DNA of 64,000 bases from Chryseobacterium jejuense. GTDB taxonomy: Bacteria > Bacteroidota > Bacteroidia > Flavobacteriales > Weeksellaceae. Location: positions 62,001 through 126,000 of the forward strand of contig NZ_JAGIPR010000014.1 in NCBI RefSeq assembly GCF_017877355.1, in the 5' to 3' direction. A program made the position numbers and the translations under genes. This document shows positions 51,995-61,157 of this stretch, one piece after another. The notes beneath the pieces are model-generated. The model saw only the letters and a list, made by a program, of their open reading frames with translations. It was not told the DNA's origin and searched no databases. Every line of letters starts with the position of its first letter. Position 1 is the stretch's first letter.

Positions 51995-52088
51995 AAGGCC
52001 CCCATGACTGGAGACCTTAAAAAAACACAAATGATGAAAAAAAATTATTTCGATTCACAAATATAAGCAAAATTCATATTATGCAACG
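51995..52088 (-). ncRNA. Orphan promoter-terminator unit, candidate small RNA
   Basis: The minus strand carries GTTG (52087-52084), 18 bases, TATATTTG (52065-52058), a close match to the full -33/-7 promoter. About 33 bases later GGTCTCC-type sequence (52018-52010) pairs with GGGGGCC-type sequence (52003-51995) in a 9-bp stem with two wobbles, then TTTTATTTT. A transcript of roughly 55-65 bases would result, with no ORF of note. It could be a small RNA or an attenuator left after loss of the downstream gene. The rest of 51868-52178 shows nothing else. Confidence 0.45.
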
Positions 52089-52178
52089 CATGGTATGTGG
52101 ATTTTTTTTAAAAATTATTTATTTTAATTAAAAATTATCATTTACTAATATATTTTGATTTTCCTTAACATTTTGAAA

Positions 52179-52565
52179 TTAAGCCATATCTTGTAAATTA
52201 CTCCACCAAACACGATTCATTCTATAATGGGACTCACCATATAAATACTTCGGATTCCGTACAACATGGGAATAATGAGAAGAGCATGGATGTATAATAT
52301 CAGCTGTCTTAAAATACTTATCACAGTAGCCGGCCGTGCATTTTCTAAAGAAGAAAAACCAAACCATGAGCCCTGTAAAGGAGAAAATCCGATATGCTTT
52401 GATACTTCTTTCATATTTTTCAGCCCCAAATTTCATTCCCGTGACAGGCTGCAATGCTCTCATCAGTCCTCAAAGCGGAACCATGGCAATTACTGCCGGC
52501 CAAGACATCTGGCACATTACTTTCGGCATATTTCCGTTCAAAATAAGCTGTCTCTGCTGTTCCAT
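52179..52565 (-). pseudogene. Decayed MATE-family efflux pump
   Basis: From the ATG at 52565 the minus strand reads MEQQRQLILNGNMPKVMCQ then MSWPAVIAMVPL, a MATE N-terminus, then a TGA. After a large internal deletion it reads GLMRALQPVTGMKFGAEKYE, the conserved MATE mid-region. A frameshift follows, and the next frame continues ENARPATVISILRQLIL to PMLYGIRSIYMVSPI. An intact MATE protein is ~450 residues; under 130 remain here. It is non-functional. Confidence 0.75.
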
Positions 52566-52945
52566 TATTATGATTGTAAATTTTTAAAAGAAAGATGTGG
52601 TATTGCTATAAAAGGTAGTTGAAATAGAGAAAATGAAATGAATAAGTTCTACAAGATCAATTACACCTAACCCTTCATTAATCAACAAATCGTAATTTCA
52701 AATTTCTTTCTTCCAGCTCCCGATGAATACTCATCTTAGCTATAGTCTCATTGCTGTTAATTATTAATAATAATTCTAAATAACTTAAAGTTTTTACAAA
52801 CTTAGTGCTTAGTGATAGTAGATTGGCTCCTTAAGGCGGAATAAATATAGAAATTAAGCTAATGAATGACTACTCTTAACTATTAATCAAAAGAGCAGAA
52901 CTTTAAAAACACGGTGGAAACATGGACTAATAAAGCATTTATCAC
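52566..52945. other. AT-rich gap without gene
   Basis: Nothing convincing was found here except a -7 box (TACATTTG, 52946-52953) at its right end for the following Crp/Fnr gene. It may hold further remains of the decayed MATE locus. Confidence 0.4.
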
Positions 52946-52973
52946 TACATTTGCTGATGACTGACTTAATTAC

Positions 52974-53543
52974 ATGGAAGAACAATTAGTTTCATATATT
53001 CAAGATAAAATATTGGTAACTGATGAAGAGATGGAAACCATTCTGTCTTATTTTAAACCTATTAAATTAAAAAAGAACGAGCTACTTCTCACCAATGGCC
53101 AGACCAGCCAAAGAACCTTTTTTGTCGCTAATGGCTGTCTCAGAATATTTTTCATCAATGAAGAAGGGCAGGAGTCTACCCGTTATTTTGCTTTTGAAAA
53201 TCAGTTTGCTACTGCTCTGGTAAGCTTTATCACTTCCGAACCATCTGAAGAATTTATTCAGGCTGTAGAAGAGACGGAGGTTTATTACATTACCCACAAA
53301 GACTTTTATCATCTTCTGGAAATTGTGCCAAAATGGGAAAAATTCTACAGAATCTATCTTGAAATAGCTTATGTAACGAATACCAAAAGGCTGATGTCTT
53401 TCCTAGTTCAGGATGCACTAGAAAAATACCGTCAGTTATTGGCTGAAAACCCAATTATTGTCCGACGGCTATCCAATAAAATGGTAGCTTCCTACCTCAA
53501 TATTTCTCAGGAAACATTAAGCAGGCTTAAATCTAAACTTTAA
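52974..53543 (+). CDS. Crp/Fnr-family transcriptional regulator
   Basis: 189 residues. The sensor domain (LLTNGQTSQRTFFVANGCLRI; YFAFENQFATALVSF) is joined to the C-terminal HTH (RRLSNKMVASYLNISQETLSRL). No iron-sulfur cysteines are seen. The TACATTTG box at 52946-52953 lies 20 bases before the start, giving a very short leader. It is upstream of the metal-efflux operon on the same strand but separated by its own promoter. It is a paralog of 21137-21721 and 37075-37650. Confidence 0.88.
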   Translation: MEEQLVSYIQDKILVTDEEMETILSYFKPIKLKKNELLLTNGQTSQRTFFVANGCLRIFFINEEGQESTRYFAFENQFATALVSFITSEPSEEFIQAVEETEVYYITHKDFYHLLEIVPKWEKFYRIYLEIAYVTNTKRLMSFLVQDALEKYRQLLAENPIIVRRLSNKMVASYLNISQETLSRLKSKL

Positions 53544-53602
53544 TTTATAAGCAAAACAGTCAAAAAACCTTTTTAATTAAACAAAAATTAATCTTTCTCT
53601 TT

Positions 53603-53633
53603 TTTCTCAGGAAAAATTTAAGCCTTATATTTG
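53603..53633 (+). promoter_or_regulatory. Promoter of the metal-efflux operon
   Basis: TTTC (53603-53606), 19 bases, TATATTTG (53626-53633). The -7 element ends only 5 bases before the ATG at 53639, which implies a leaderless message or use of a later ATG (53669). Confidence 0.6.
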
Positions 53634-53638
53634 CAGGG

Positions 53639-54001
53639 ATGTTAAAATGGTTCTCCATAATATGTTCAATGATGTATGTACTGGCTACCACCAATATGGG
53701 GGAAGTTCTGAAGGTGCCTATGTTTGTAGAACATTTTATGGAATATGAAGGAAATCTTTCAGAATTCGTTATGGAACATTATGACAACCATAAAAAAGAT
53801 GCTGACTGGGATCTGGATCAAAAACTGCCATTTATCAATCCGCCCATTGTCCTTACAGTACATGCACAGCTTCCTGATTATACCTTTGAAATTAAGAAAC
53901 CTAAGGAAATCAGAATTCCACAGAAGAACAGCATCTATCAGGAAAAAGACTTTTCAAACCTTTACCTTTCCAACATTTTCCAGCCTCCACGGCTTTCTTA
54001 A
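53639..54001 (+). CDS. Small exported protein at the head of the RND operon, unknown function
   Basis: 120 residues. The hydrophobic N-terminus MLKWFSIICSMMYVLATTN resembles a signal peptide or anchor. A central segment EFVMEHYDNHKKDADWDLDQ is rich in His and Asp, possible metal ligands. The C-terminal part is polar. Similar small genes precede CzcA-type pumps in flavobacteria, as far as I recall. It could be a periplasmic metal-binding accessory; that is inference. The first ATG lies almost at the predicted transcription start. Confidence 0.65.
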   Translation: MLKWFSIICSMMYVLATTNMGEVLKVPMFVEHFMEYEGNLSEFVMEHYDNHKKDADWDLDQKLPFINPPIVLTVHAQLPDYTFEIKKPKEIRIPQKNSIYQEKDFSNLYLSNIFQPPRLS

Positions 54002-54260
54002 TGGATTTAAAATTAAAAATGAATACTTTAAGTTTTACTTAAGGTGGTCTATTCTTATTGCTTATCAATTAATCAGTAGCGTATTATTATTATTCTGCTT
54101 ACCGTTTTTACTGTAAAATGCTCTTTATAGACAACACCGTATATTTTACGGAAATCTATAATGTTTGAAATTCTACAAATAAAATCTTGATGGTTTTCAA
54201 CTTTCAAAGAATAGCTAAGCGCATATACAACGCTGGTGGTTATCTATAAATAATTTTTTC

Positions 54261-57200
54261 ATGTTAAACAAAATTATTGAGTTTTCTGTAAAGAATAAAC
54301 TCATCATTGCTCTGTTCACTATAGGCTTAGTTCTTTTCGGAGTATATGAAACTACCAAACTACCCATTGATGCTCAGCCTGACATCACCAATAATCAGGT
54401 ACAGATTATCACTACAGCGCCTTCTTATGGAGCTGCAGATATTGAGCGTCTTGTAACATTTCCCATTGAACAGGCAACCAGCAACATCAGCGGAATTACA
54501 GAGCTTCGAAGCCTATCCAGATTTGGATTGTCATTAGTAACTGTTGTTTTTGATGATGATACAGATGTCTATTGGGCCCGCCAACAGGTTCAGGAACGTT
54601 TACAGCTCGTTCAGGACAATATTCCTGCCGGAATTGGAAAACCTGAACTGGGGCCTATTTCTACAGGATTGGGAGAGATTTTCCAATATGTGGTGAGAGC
54701 CAAGAAAGGCTATGAAAATGTATATGACGAAACGGAACTGAGAACCATTCAGGATTGGGTAGTCAGACGACAATTACTGGGAACCAAAGGAGTAGCAGAT
54801 GTAAGCAGTTTCGGAGGAAAGCTTAAACAGTATGAAATTGCCATTAATCCTAATAAACTTCAGGCTTTTAATATCAATATCAACGATGTTTTTGCTGCTT
54901 TAGAAAATAATAATCAAAATACTGGTGGAGCCTATATCGAAAAGAAAGAAACGGTTCTTTTTATCCGAAGTGAAGGTCTTTTAGGAACAAAAGAGGATAT
55001 AGGAAATATTCAGGTTGCTGAAACCAAAGAAGGAATTCCGGTCCACATTAAGGATGTAGCGTCTGTAAAGATTGGATATGCGACAAGGTATGGCGCCATG
55101 ACCTATAATGATACTGGAGAAGTATCCGGAGCTATTGTATTGATGCTTAAAGGGGAAAATGCCAACGAAGTAATAGGCAATATTAAGCAAAGACTTGAAA
55201 AGATTCAGGAATCTTTACCGGAAGGTGTTGTGATTGAGCCTTTCCTTGACCGTGCTAAAATGGTTAACAATACCATCAGTACGGTAAAAACCAATTTGAT
55301 GGAGGGAGCTTTAATCGTAGTTTTCATCCTTGTTGTATTCCTTGGAAACTTCAGGGCCGGATTATTGGTTGCTTCTGTCATTCCTTTAGCCATGTTGTTT
55401 GCCATTATTATGATGAACATCTTCGGGGTTGGAGGAAACCTGATGAGTCTTGGAGCCTTAGACTTCGGTCTTATTGTAGATGGTGCTGTTATCATTGTGG
55501 AAGCTGTTCTGCACCAGTTAGCCCATAAAAAGCACTTTGGTAAGGACAATATGCTGAGTAAAAAGGAAATGGATGACCAGGTTTCCAGTTCTGCCACAAA
55601 AATGGTTAACAGTGCTGTTTTCGGGCAGATCATTATCCTTATTGTATACCTTCCCATCTTTACACTGCAGGGAATTGAGGGGAAAATGTTCAAACCGATG
55701 GCACAAACGGTAGCTTTTGCATTAATTGGGGCATTTATTCTTTCCCTTACTTACATTCCTATGATGAGTTCATTAGTATTAAGCCGAAAGAAAAAGGAAA
55801 AAGACAATATTTCTGACAGGGTAATGGCCAAAGTGGAAACAGGACATCAAAAGTTCCTGATGAAAGCCCTGAAATTCAGAAAAACAATCATTCTAAGTGT
55901 TCTTGTTCTTTTTGCCGGTGCTATTTTCACTTTATCAAGAATGGGTGGAGAATTTATCCCATCTCTGGAAGAAGGTGATTTTGCTGTTGAAATGAGGATT
56001 CTTCAGGGAAGTAATATTAATGAGACCAAAAAGGTAACCACACAGGCTTCCAGCATTCTTTTAAAACAGTTTCCGGAGGTACAGAAGATCGTTGTAAAGA
56101 TCGGAAGTGCAGAGATCCCGACAGAACCCATGCCTATGGATGCCGGAGATATGATTATTGTTTTAAAACCTAAAAAAGAATGGACGTCCGCAACATCATT
56201 CCCTGAACTTTCTGAAAAAATGAGCAAGGCATTAAGCATTATCCCGGGATTAACAACCAGCTTCCAGTTCCCGGTACAGATGCGTTTCAATGAACTAATG
56301 ACCGGTGCCAGACAAGATATCGTCTGTAAAATTTACGGAGAAGATCTTGACAGTCTTACCACCTATGCCAAAAAACTGGGAAGTATCATCAATACGGTAA
56401 AAGGCGCTCAGGATCTCTACATAGAGCCTGTTGAAGGCGCTCCACAGGTCGTTATTGATTATAACCGCTCCGAATTATCCAGATACAATATTTCTGTTGC
56501 CGAGATCAACAGAGTGATTAATATGGCTTTCGCAGGACAAACGGCAGGTGCTTTATATGAAGGGGAGAAAAAGTTTGATATCGTTGTTCGTATGGATAAT
56601 GATTATAAAAAAGACATTACCAGCATACAGAATCTATTGGTTCCTACGGCTTCCGGAGAGCAAATTCCGCTATCTCAACTGGCAAAAGTAGAACTTAAAG
56701 ACAGCCCAAACCAGATCCAAAGAGAAGACACCAAAAGAAGGATCATTATAGGATTTAATGCAAAGGGAAGAGATGTTCAGACTGTTGTGGAGGAACTCCA
56801 GCAAAAAGTAGGGAAGAATCTGAAATTCTCACCAGGATATACCATTGCTTATGGAGGAACTTTTGAAAACTTAAACGAGGCCAAAGCCAGATTAGGGGTT
56901 GCCGTTCCTATTTCTTTAGTGATGATTTTCTTACTGTTATTCTTTGCTTTTGGTTCTGTAAAACACAGTTTACTCATTTATACTGCAATACCATTATCAG
57001 CAATTGGAGGCGTGTATTTTCTTGCTTTAAGAGGAATGCCTTTCAGCATCAGCGCGGGGGTTGGATTCATTGCTTTATTTGGAGTTGCCGTACTTAACGG
57101 AATTGTTTTGATATCAGAATTTAACCGATTGAAAAAGAACGGAATAACCAACACCAGCAGAATTGTATTGATGGGAACAAAAATCAGGCTTCGTCCGGTG

Positions 57201-58598
57201 CTGATGACTGCATTTGTAGCTTCATTAGGATTCCTTCCAATGGCCATCAGCAATGGAGCAGGTGCGGAGGTACAGAGACCATTAGCCACTGTAGTGATCG
57301 GTGGATTGATGCTAGCAACACTTTTAACTCTATTTGTTTTACCTATTCTCTACGTCTTATTTGAACATATTAATAAAGATAAAATGAAATTCTCTAAAAA
57401 AATAAACTATAAAAAACTGTCTGTTTTCTTGTTAATGGTTTCTTTTGGAAGCTTACAGGCTCAGGAAAACATCACCTTTGAGCAGGCGCTGGAAAAGGCA
57501 TATCAACAAAACGGAACGCTTAAAGATTCAAAATTAATCTCTGATTATCAGGAGAAATTAAAAGCCAGCTATCTGGACATTCCTCAATTGGAAGTTACAG
57601 GAGCGTTCGGACAGATTCAGGGTGAAGAAACAGATAATTCATTCGGGATTTCTCAAAGGTTCAGTTTTCCAACCGTTTATTCCAAGAGAAAACAGATGCT
57701 GGATGCAGAATGGACAGCAAGTATTATCAATCAGAACCTTACCAAAACACAGCTTACCAAAGAAGTTACAGACGTTTTTTATAGGATCTTAGTCCTTCAG
57801 GAAAAGAAAAAAGTATTGGAATACATCAGCCAGCTGTATACTAATTTCGCAGATAAGGCCGGTTTAAGATTAAAAAAGGGAGAAGCCAATATTTTAGAAG
57901 AATCTACTGCCGAAATTCAAAAAGAACAGATAACAATACAACTGAACATTCTTGAAAATGATCTGAATATTGCAAAACTGCAGCTTCAGTTGCTTCTTCA
58001 GTCTGAAACAGCTTACCAGCCTATTGCTGATAAGCCAACAATGAATGTAGGACTTCAGGTCTCAGAGGAAATGGTAAAGCAACATCCTGAACTTCAGTAT
58101 CTGCAACAGCAAATTAAAGTAGGAGAGGCTGAAATACAGCTTGAAAAAAGCAGGCTGCTTCCGGAGCTTCTTATCGGCTACACCAATCAGAGTATGAAAA
58201 ACATTAATAACAACCGTTTTAATTCAGTTCAGGTAGGAGTAGGAATACCTTTGTTTACTAAAGGTCAGAGAGCATTAGCTAAAGCAGCACAGGCCAAAAT
58301 CGCTATTTCTGAAAATCAGTATCAAAGAAAAGAAATTGAACTTAAAAACAGGTTAGGGCAACAGTTGAACAACTATATGAATCAACAGAGAATCATTGAA
58401 AATTATGAACAGAAACAGCTCCCAAAATCTGAAACGATCCTAAAAACAGCCCAAAAACAAATGGATTTAGGAGAAATTGATTATCTGAATTGGGTAATAT
58501 TGGTCAATCAGGCCGTAAAAACCAAGGCAGATTATATCGATAGTCTGGACAGACTGAATCAGATAGGAGCAGAACTTAATTTCTTAATTTCAAAATAA
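54261..58598 (+). CDS. CzcA-type heavy-metal RND pump fused to a TolC-like outer-membrane channel
   Basis: 1445 residues. Residues 1-1040 are a complete HME-RND pump: helix 1 (NKLIIALFTIGLVLFGVYE), two large periplasmic domains, and the proton-relay motif DFGLIVDGAVIIVE (D401, D407, E414) that marks divalent-cation (Zn/Co/Cd/Ni) pumps rather than Cu(I)/Ag(I) ones. From M1042 the sequence is a signal-peptide-like segment (KLSVFLLMVSFGSLQAQ) followed by a ~400-residue TolC/CusC domain (ITFEQALEKAYQQNGTL; coiled coils). The pump and channel are thus one polypeptide. The lipoprotein adaptor follows after 7 bases. Confidence 0.93.
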   Translation: MLNKIIEFSVKNKLIIALFTIGLVLFGVYETTKLPIDAQPDITNNQVQIITTAPSYGAADIERLVTFPIEQATSNISGITELRSLSRFGLSLVTVVFDDDTDVYWARQQVQERLQLVQDNIPAGIGKPELGPISTGLGEIFQYVVRAKKGYENVYDETELRTIQDWVVRRQLLGTKGVADVSSFGGKLKQYEIAINPNKLQAFNININDVFAALENNNQNTGGAYIEKKETVLFIRSEGLLGTKEDIGNIQVAETKEGIPVHIKDVASVKIGYATRYGAMTYNDTGEVSGAIVLMLKGENANEVIGNIKQRLEKIQESLPEGVVIEPFLDRAKMVNNTISTVKTNLMEGALIVVFILVVFLGNFRAGLLVASVIPLAMLFAIIMMNIFGVGGNLMSLGALDFGLIVDGAVIIVEAVLHQLAHKKHFGKDNMLSKKEMDDQVSSSATKMVNSAVFGQIIILIVYLPIFTLQGIEGKMFKPMAQTVAFALIGAFILSLTYIPMMSSLVLSRKKKEKDNISDRVMAKVETGHQKFLMKALKFRKTIILSVLVLFAGAIFTLSRMGGEFIPSLEEGDFAVEMRILQGSNINETKKVTTQASSILLKQFPEVQKIVVKIGSAEIPTEPMPMDAGDMIIVLKPKKEWTSATSFPELSEKMSKALSIIPGLTTSFQFPVQMRFNELMTGARQDIVCKIYGEDLDSLTTYAKKLGSIINTVKGAQDLYIEPVEGAPQVVIDYNRSELSRYNISVAEINRVINMAFAGQTAGALYEGEKKFDIVVRMDNDYKKDITSIQNLLVPTASGEQIPLSQLAKVELKDSPNQIQREDTKRRIIIGFNAKGRDVQTVVEELQQKVGKNLKFSPGYTIAYGGTFENLNEAKARLGVAVPISLVMIFLLLFFAFGSVKHSLLIYTAIPLSAIGGVYFLALRGMPFSISAGVGFIALFGVAVLNGIVLISEFNRLKKNGITNTSRIVLMGTKIRLRPVLMTAFVASLGFLPMAISNGAGAEVQRPLATVVIGGLMLATLLTLFVLPILYVLFEHINKDKMKFSKKINYKKLSVFLLMVSFGSLQAQENITFEQALEKAYQQNGTLKDSKLISDYQEKLKASYLDIPQLEVTGAFGQIQGEETDNSFGISQRFSFPTVYSKRKQMLDAEWTASIINQNLTKTQLTKEVTDVFYRILVLQEKKKVLEYISQLYTNFADKAGLRLKKGEANILEESTAEIQKEQITIQLNILENDLNIAKLQLQLLLQSETAYQPIADKPTMNVGLQVSEEMVKQHPELQYLQQQIKVGEAEIQLEKSRLLPELLIGYTNQSMKNINNNRFNSVQVGVGIPLFTKGQRALAKAAQAKIAISENQYQRKEIELKNRLGQQLNNYMNQQRIIENYEQKQLPKSETILKTAQKQMDLGEIDYLNWVILVNQAVKTKADYIDSLDRLNQIGAELNFLISK

Positions 58599-58605
58599 CA
58601 GCGTC

Positions 58606-59757
58606 ATGCAATTCAAAATAATATCAATATACAGTCTGGCTTTAGTGTTGGCTTTATCATCATGTTCAGGCAAGAAAGAAGAGGAGAAAACAGTCTATGA
58701 AAACACAAAATTTGCAAAAGGTACAGAGAACACGGTTCATCTTACCAATCAGCAGATTCAGTCGGTGGGAATTACCACAACGTCTGTTCAGGACAGAAAT
58801 ATGGAAAAACTGGTGCGTCTGAATGGAAAAGCAGAGATTGCTCCATCCCATATCAGTTCAGTTTCAAGTATTATGGGCGGACATATCAAATCTATCCATG
58901 TGATTAATGGAAGCCACTTCAGCAAAGGTCAGGTATTGGCTGTAGTGGAGGATCCTCAATTCATACAGCTTCAGCAGGATTATCTGGTAACCAAAGCACA
59001 GCTTGAAGCCGCAAGACTGAACTTTAACCGTCAGAAAGACCTTAATACCAGCAAAGCCAGCAGTGATAAAACGATGCAGACCGCTCAGGCAGATTATTCA
59101 ACCTTAAATGCGACATTGAGAGGCCTTGAAGAAAAGTTAAGAATCATCGGAATCAATGCCAAAGGCTTAAACACTGGAAATATCAGAAGCAGAATTAATG
59201 TATATGCGCCATTCAGTGGCTTTGTAAGCAAGATTCTTGTGAATAACGGACAATATATTAATCCGGCAGATACTTTATTTGAGTTAATTAATCCAGCTGG
59301 ATTACTTTTAGAATTAAAGGTTTTTGAAAACGATGTTAACGATATAAAAGTAGGGCAGGAAATTATGGTGTACAACAATCATAAGCCTGATGTGAAATCC
59401 AGTGCTAAAATTGTAAGCGTAGTTCCAAGCATTGAAACAGGTGGTTCTGCAACGGCTATCGCTAAACTATCATCTGTCAATTCAGAATTTGTAAAAGGAA
59501 TGTATGTGAATGCGGAAGTGAATATCAGCAACCGATATACTCAGGGACTTCCGAATGATGCTGTGGTTTCTTTTGAAAATAAGAACTATGTTTTCGAGGA
59601 TCTTGGAAAATCAAAATATAAGATGATTCCTGTTGTAACCGGAATTTCAGACGATCAGTTTACAGAAGTTTTGAAAGCAGACTTCTTAAAAGGTAAAAAG
59701 ATAGTACAGAAAGGAGCTTATAGTCTTCTGATGATGTTGAAGAATAAGGCTGAATAA
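58606..59757 (+). CDS. RND periplasmic adaptor, lipoprotein (CusB/CzcB type)
   Basis: 383 residues. A lipoprotein signal (SLALVLALSSC) leads into a membrane-fusion protein: a lipoyl half (GHIKSIHVINGSHFSKGQVL), an alpha-hairpin (LNFNRQKDLNTSKASSD), the second lipoyl half (INVYAPFSGFVSKILVNNG) and a beta-barrel (LKVFENDVNDIKVGQEIM). It bridges the pump to the outer-membrane channel. Here the channel is part of the pump polypeptide, so this completes a two-component tripartite system. Confidence 0.93.
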   Translation: MQFKIISIYSLALVLALSSCSGKKEEEKTVYENTKFAKGTENTVHLTNQQIQSVGITTTSVQDRNMEKLVRLNGKAEIAPSHISSVSSIMGGHIKSIHVINGSHFSKGQVLAVVEDPQFIQLQQDYLVTKAQLEAARLNFNRQKDLNTSKASSDKTMQTAQADYSTLNATLRGLEEKLRIIGINAKGLNTGNIRSRINVYAPFSGFVSKILVNNGQYINPADTLFELINPAGLLLELKVFENDVNDIKVGQEIMVYNNHKPDVKSSAKIVSVVPSIETGGSATAIAKLSSVNSEFVKGMYVNAEVNISNRYTQGLPNDAVVSFENKNYVFEDLGKSKYKMIPVVTGISDDQFTEVLKADFLKGKKIVQKGAYSLLMMLKNKAE

Positions 59758-59783
59758 TCACTTATTGCCAATAAGTTTTAAAG

Positions 59784-59822
59784 AAAAAGGTTTTGTTTAC
59801 TAAAATAAACAGAACCTTTTTT
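59784..59822. terminator. Terminator after the metal-efflux operon
   Basis: AAAAAGGTTTTGTTTA pairs with TAAACAGAACCTTTTT (one wobble) and is followed by T. It lies between convergent genes and probably serves both. Confidence 0.75.
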
Positions 59823-59861
59823 AATTTTTTGAGCTTAAGAACATTTTACTTTGACTTTCCT

Positions 59862-60662
59862 TTAGCTGGCTTTATTCTTCTGATTAAGGTTTTTAAGAAA
59901 ATGAGTTGGAGGTATTTTATATCGTTCCTGAAACTTTTTAGAGAAACTTTGTGCAGTATTGAACCCTGTCATATCTGCAATTCCTTGGATACTTTTATGA
60001 CGTAGTTTAGGGTTGTTATTCCATAGTTCTATGGCATAGTTTAATCTTAGCTCATTAAGATATGAAGTAAAGCTTTGCTTTTTATAGTGATTGATTACTT
60101 TCGAAAGATAGGTGGTATTTGTTCCGCATTCTTTAGCCATATTAATAAGCGACGCATTCTTAACAAGGTATTTTTTTTCCTTTTCAAAAACTTCAATGGC
60201 GGAAAGAATATTTTCTACTATTAATGGATTAATGTCAGAGAGTTCATAAATATGATCATCATTTTTTAATTCTATTTCGTAATGTTTTTTTATTTCCTGT
60301 TTTTTAAGGCTCTGAAGATAAAGATTTTTATAATGCTTTTTTTCATTATAGATACTGTAAACCATATAGATAAGGCCTAGTAGAGCAATGATTGAAGCTA
60401 TAATAATGACTGTATAGAACCTCCTTTCCTGGATATGAGATTGCTTTAGATGTGAATTTTCCTGATGTGCTTTTTCCAATTCATCATCCCATAGCATTGG
60501 ACCATTTATCTGATGTTTTGAAGAATTTACAGTACTATTATATATACTACAGACATATTTTATCTTATTTTCCAAAGAAGAAGATATACTATTGAAAGAC
60601 CCAAGAATAAAGGCCTGAAATGAAATGGTAAAAAGAAATAAAAAGGGTGTAAAAATTCTCAT
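59862..60662 (-). CDS. Membrane-tethered AraC-family regulator lacking TPR domain
   Basis: 266 residues. An N-terminal signal/anchor (MRIFTPFLFLFTISFQAF), a short ~60-residue outside part, a membrane helix at about 85-107 (VIIIASIIALLGLIYMVY), then a cytoplasmic linker and a C-terminal AraC double HTH (NMAKECGTNTTYLSKVINHY; GIADMTGFNTAQSFSKKF). Flavobacterial relatives normally carry several TPR repeats before the membrane helix, ~550 residues in total; here they are missing. The sensor input is therefore unclear. A promoter with ATTG-N19-TATCTTTG precedes it (60712-60682, minus strand). Confidence 0.82.
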   Translation of the reverse strand: MRIFTPFLFLFTISFQAFILGSFNSISSSLENKIKYVCSIYNSTVNSSKHQINGPMLWDDELEKAHQENSHLKQSHIQERRFYTVIIIASIIALLGLIYMVYSIYNEKKHYKNLYLQSLKKQEIKKHYEIELKNDDHIYELSDINPLIVENILSAIEVFEKEKKYLVKNASLINMAKECGTNTTYLSKVINHYKKQSFTSYLNELRLNYAIELWNNNPKLRHKSIQGIADMTGFNTAQSFSKKFQERYKIPPTHFLKNLNQKNKAS

Positions 60663-60681
60663 AGTAAAGAATTATTTATAT

Positions 60682-60712
60682 CAAAGATACAAAATTGGAT
60701 TTATTTTACAAT
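60682..60712 (-). promoter_or_regulatory. Promoter of the membrane-tethered AraC gene
   Basis: On the minus strand ATTG (60712-60709), 19 bases, TATCTTTG (60689-60682), 20 bases before the start codon. Confidence 0.55.
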
Positions 60713-61157
60713 CATTTGATTTTAAGTCAATTGTTAAATAATAATTTTTATTTATACTTAAATATTTTATGTTTTAACTGGTTTTATTTATTAATTATGA
60801 TGTTTTTTTTCATGGGAAGGGTTGGATGTAAATATCTTTTGCTATAGATTTGATTCAAACAAAAACACTATGAAAAAGCAAAAGTCTATAAGCATTGCCT
60901 TGCTCAATAATTATTCTTAAGTAATTAAAACGAGTAAGATCTTTCGATCCATCCAATTACTTTTTTAGCATTCATATTAATCTCTCTTAATGGGCAGGTT
61001 AAACATTTCTGATATGGAAAACATATTCGAAGTATAAGCTATTATCTATATTAGAGAATAATATAGATTGGAAAATATAGAATTTTCTATTGAAGTAAAT
61101 ATCGGAAACCGGATTGCTGGAAATAATGAAACAAGGTGATAAAAAAACACTTATGTT
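60713..61157. other. 445-base AT-rich gap without gene
   Basis: A 16-codon frame at 60870 (MKKQKSISIALLNNYS) looks like a stray signal-peptide start but stops at once. No repeat, RNA or other gene was found. Confidence 0.35.

Noticed and set aside
55205..55693. 162-residue frame antisense to the RND pump
   Set aside because: It is a shadow of the conserved proton-relay region on the other strand, with no signals of its own.
60870..60920. 16-codon frame resembling a signal-peptide start
   Set aside because: It stops at once, and no continuation is found in other frames.
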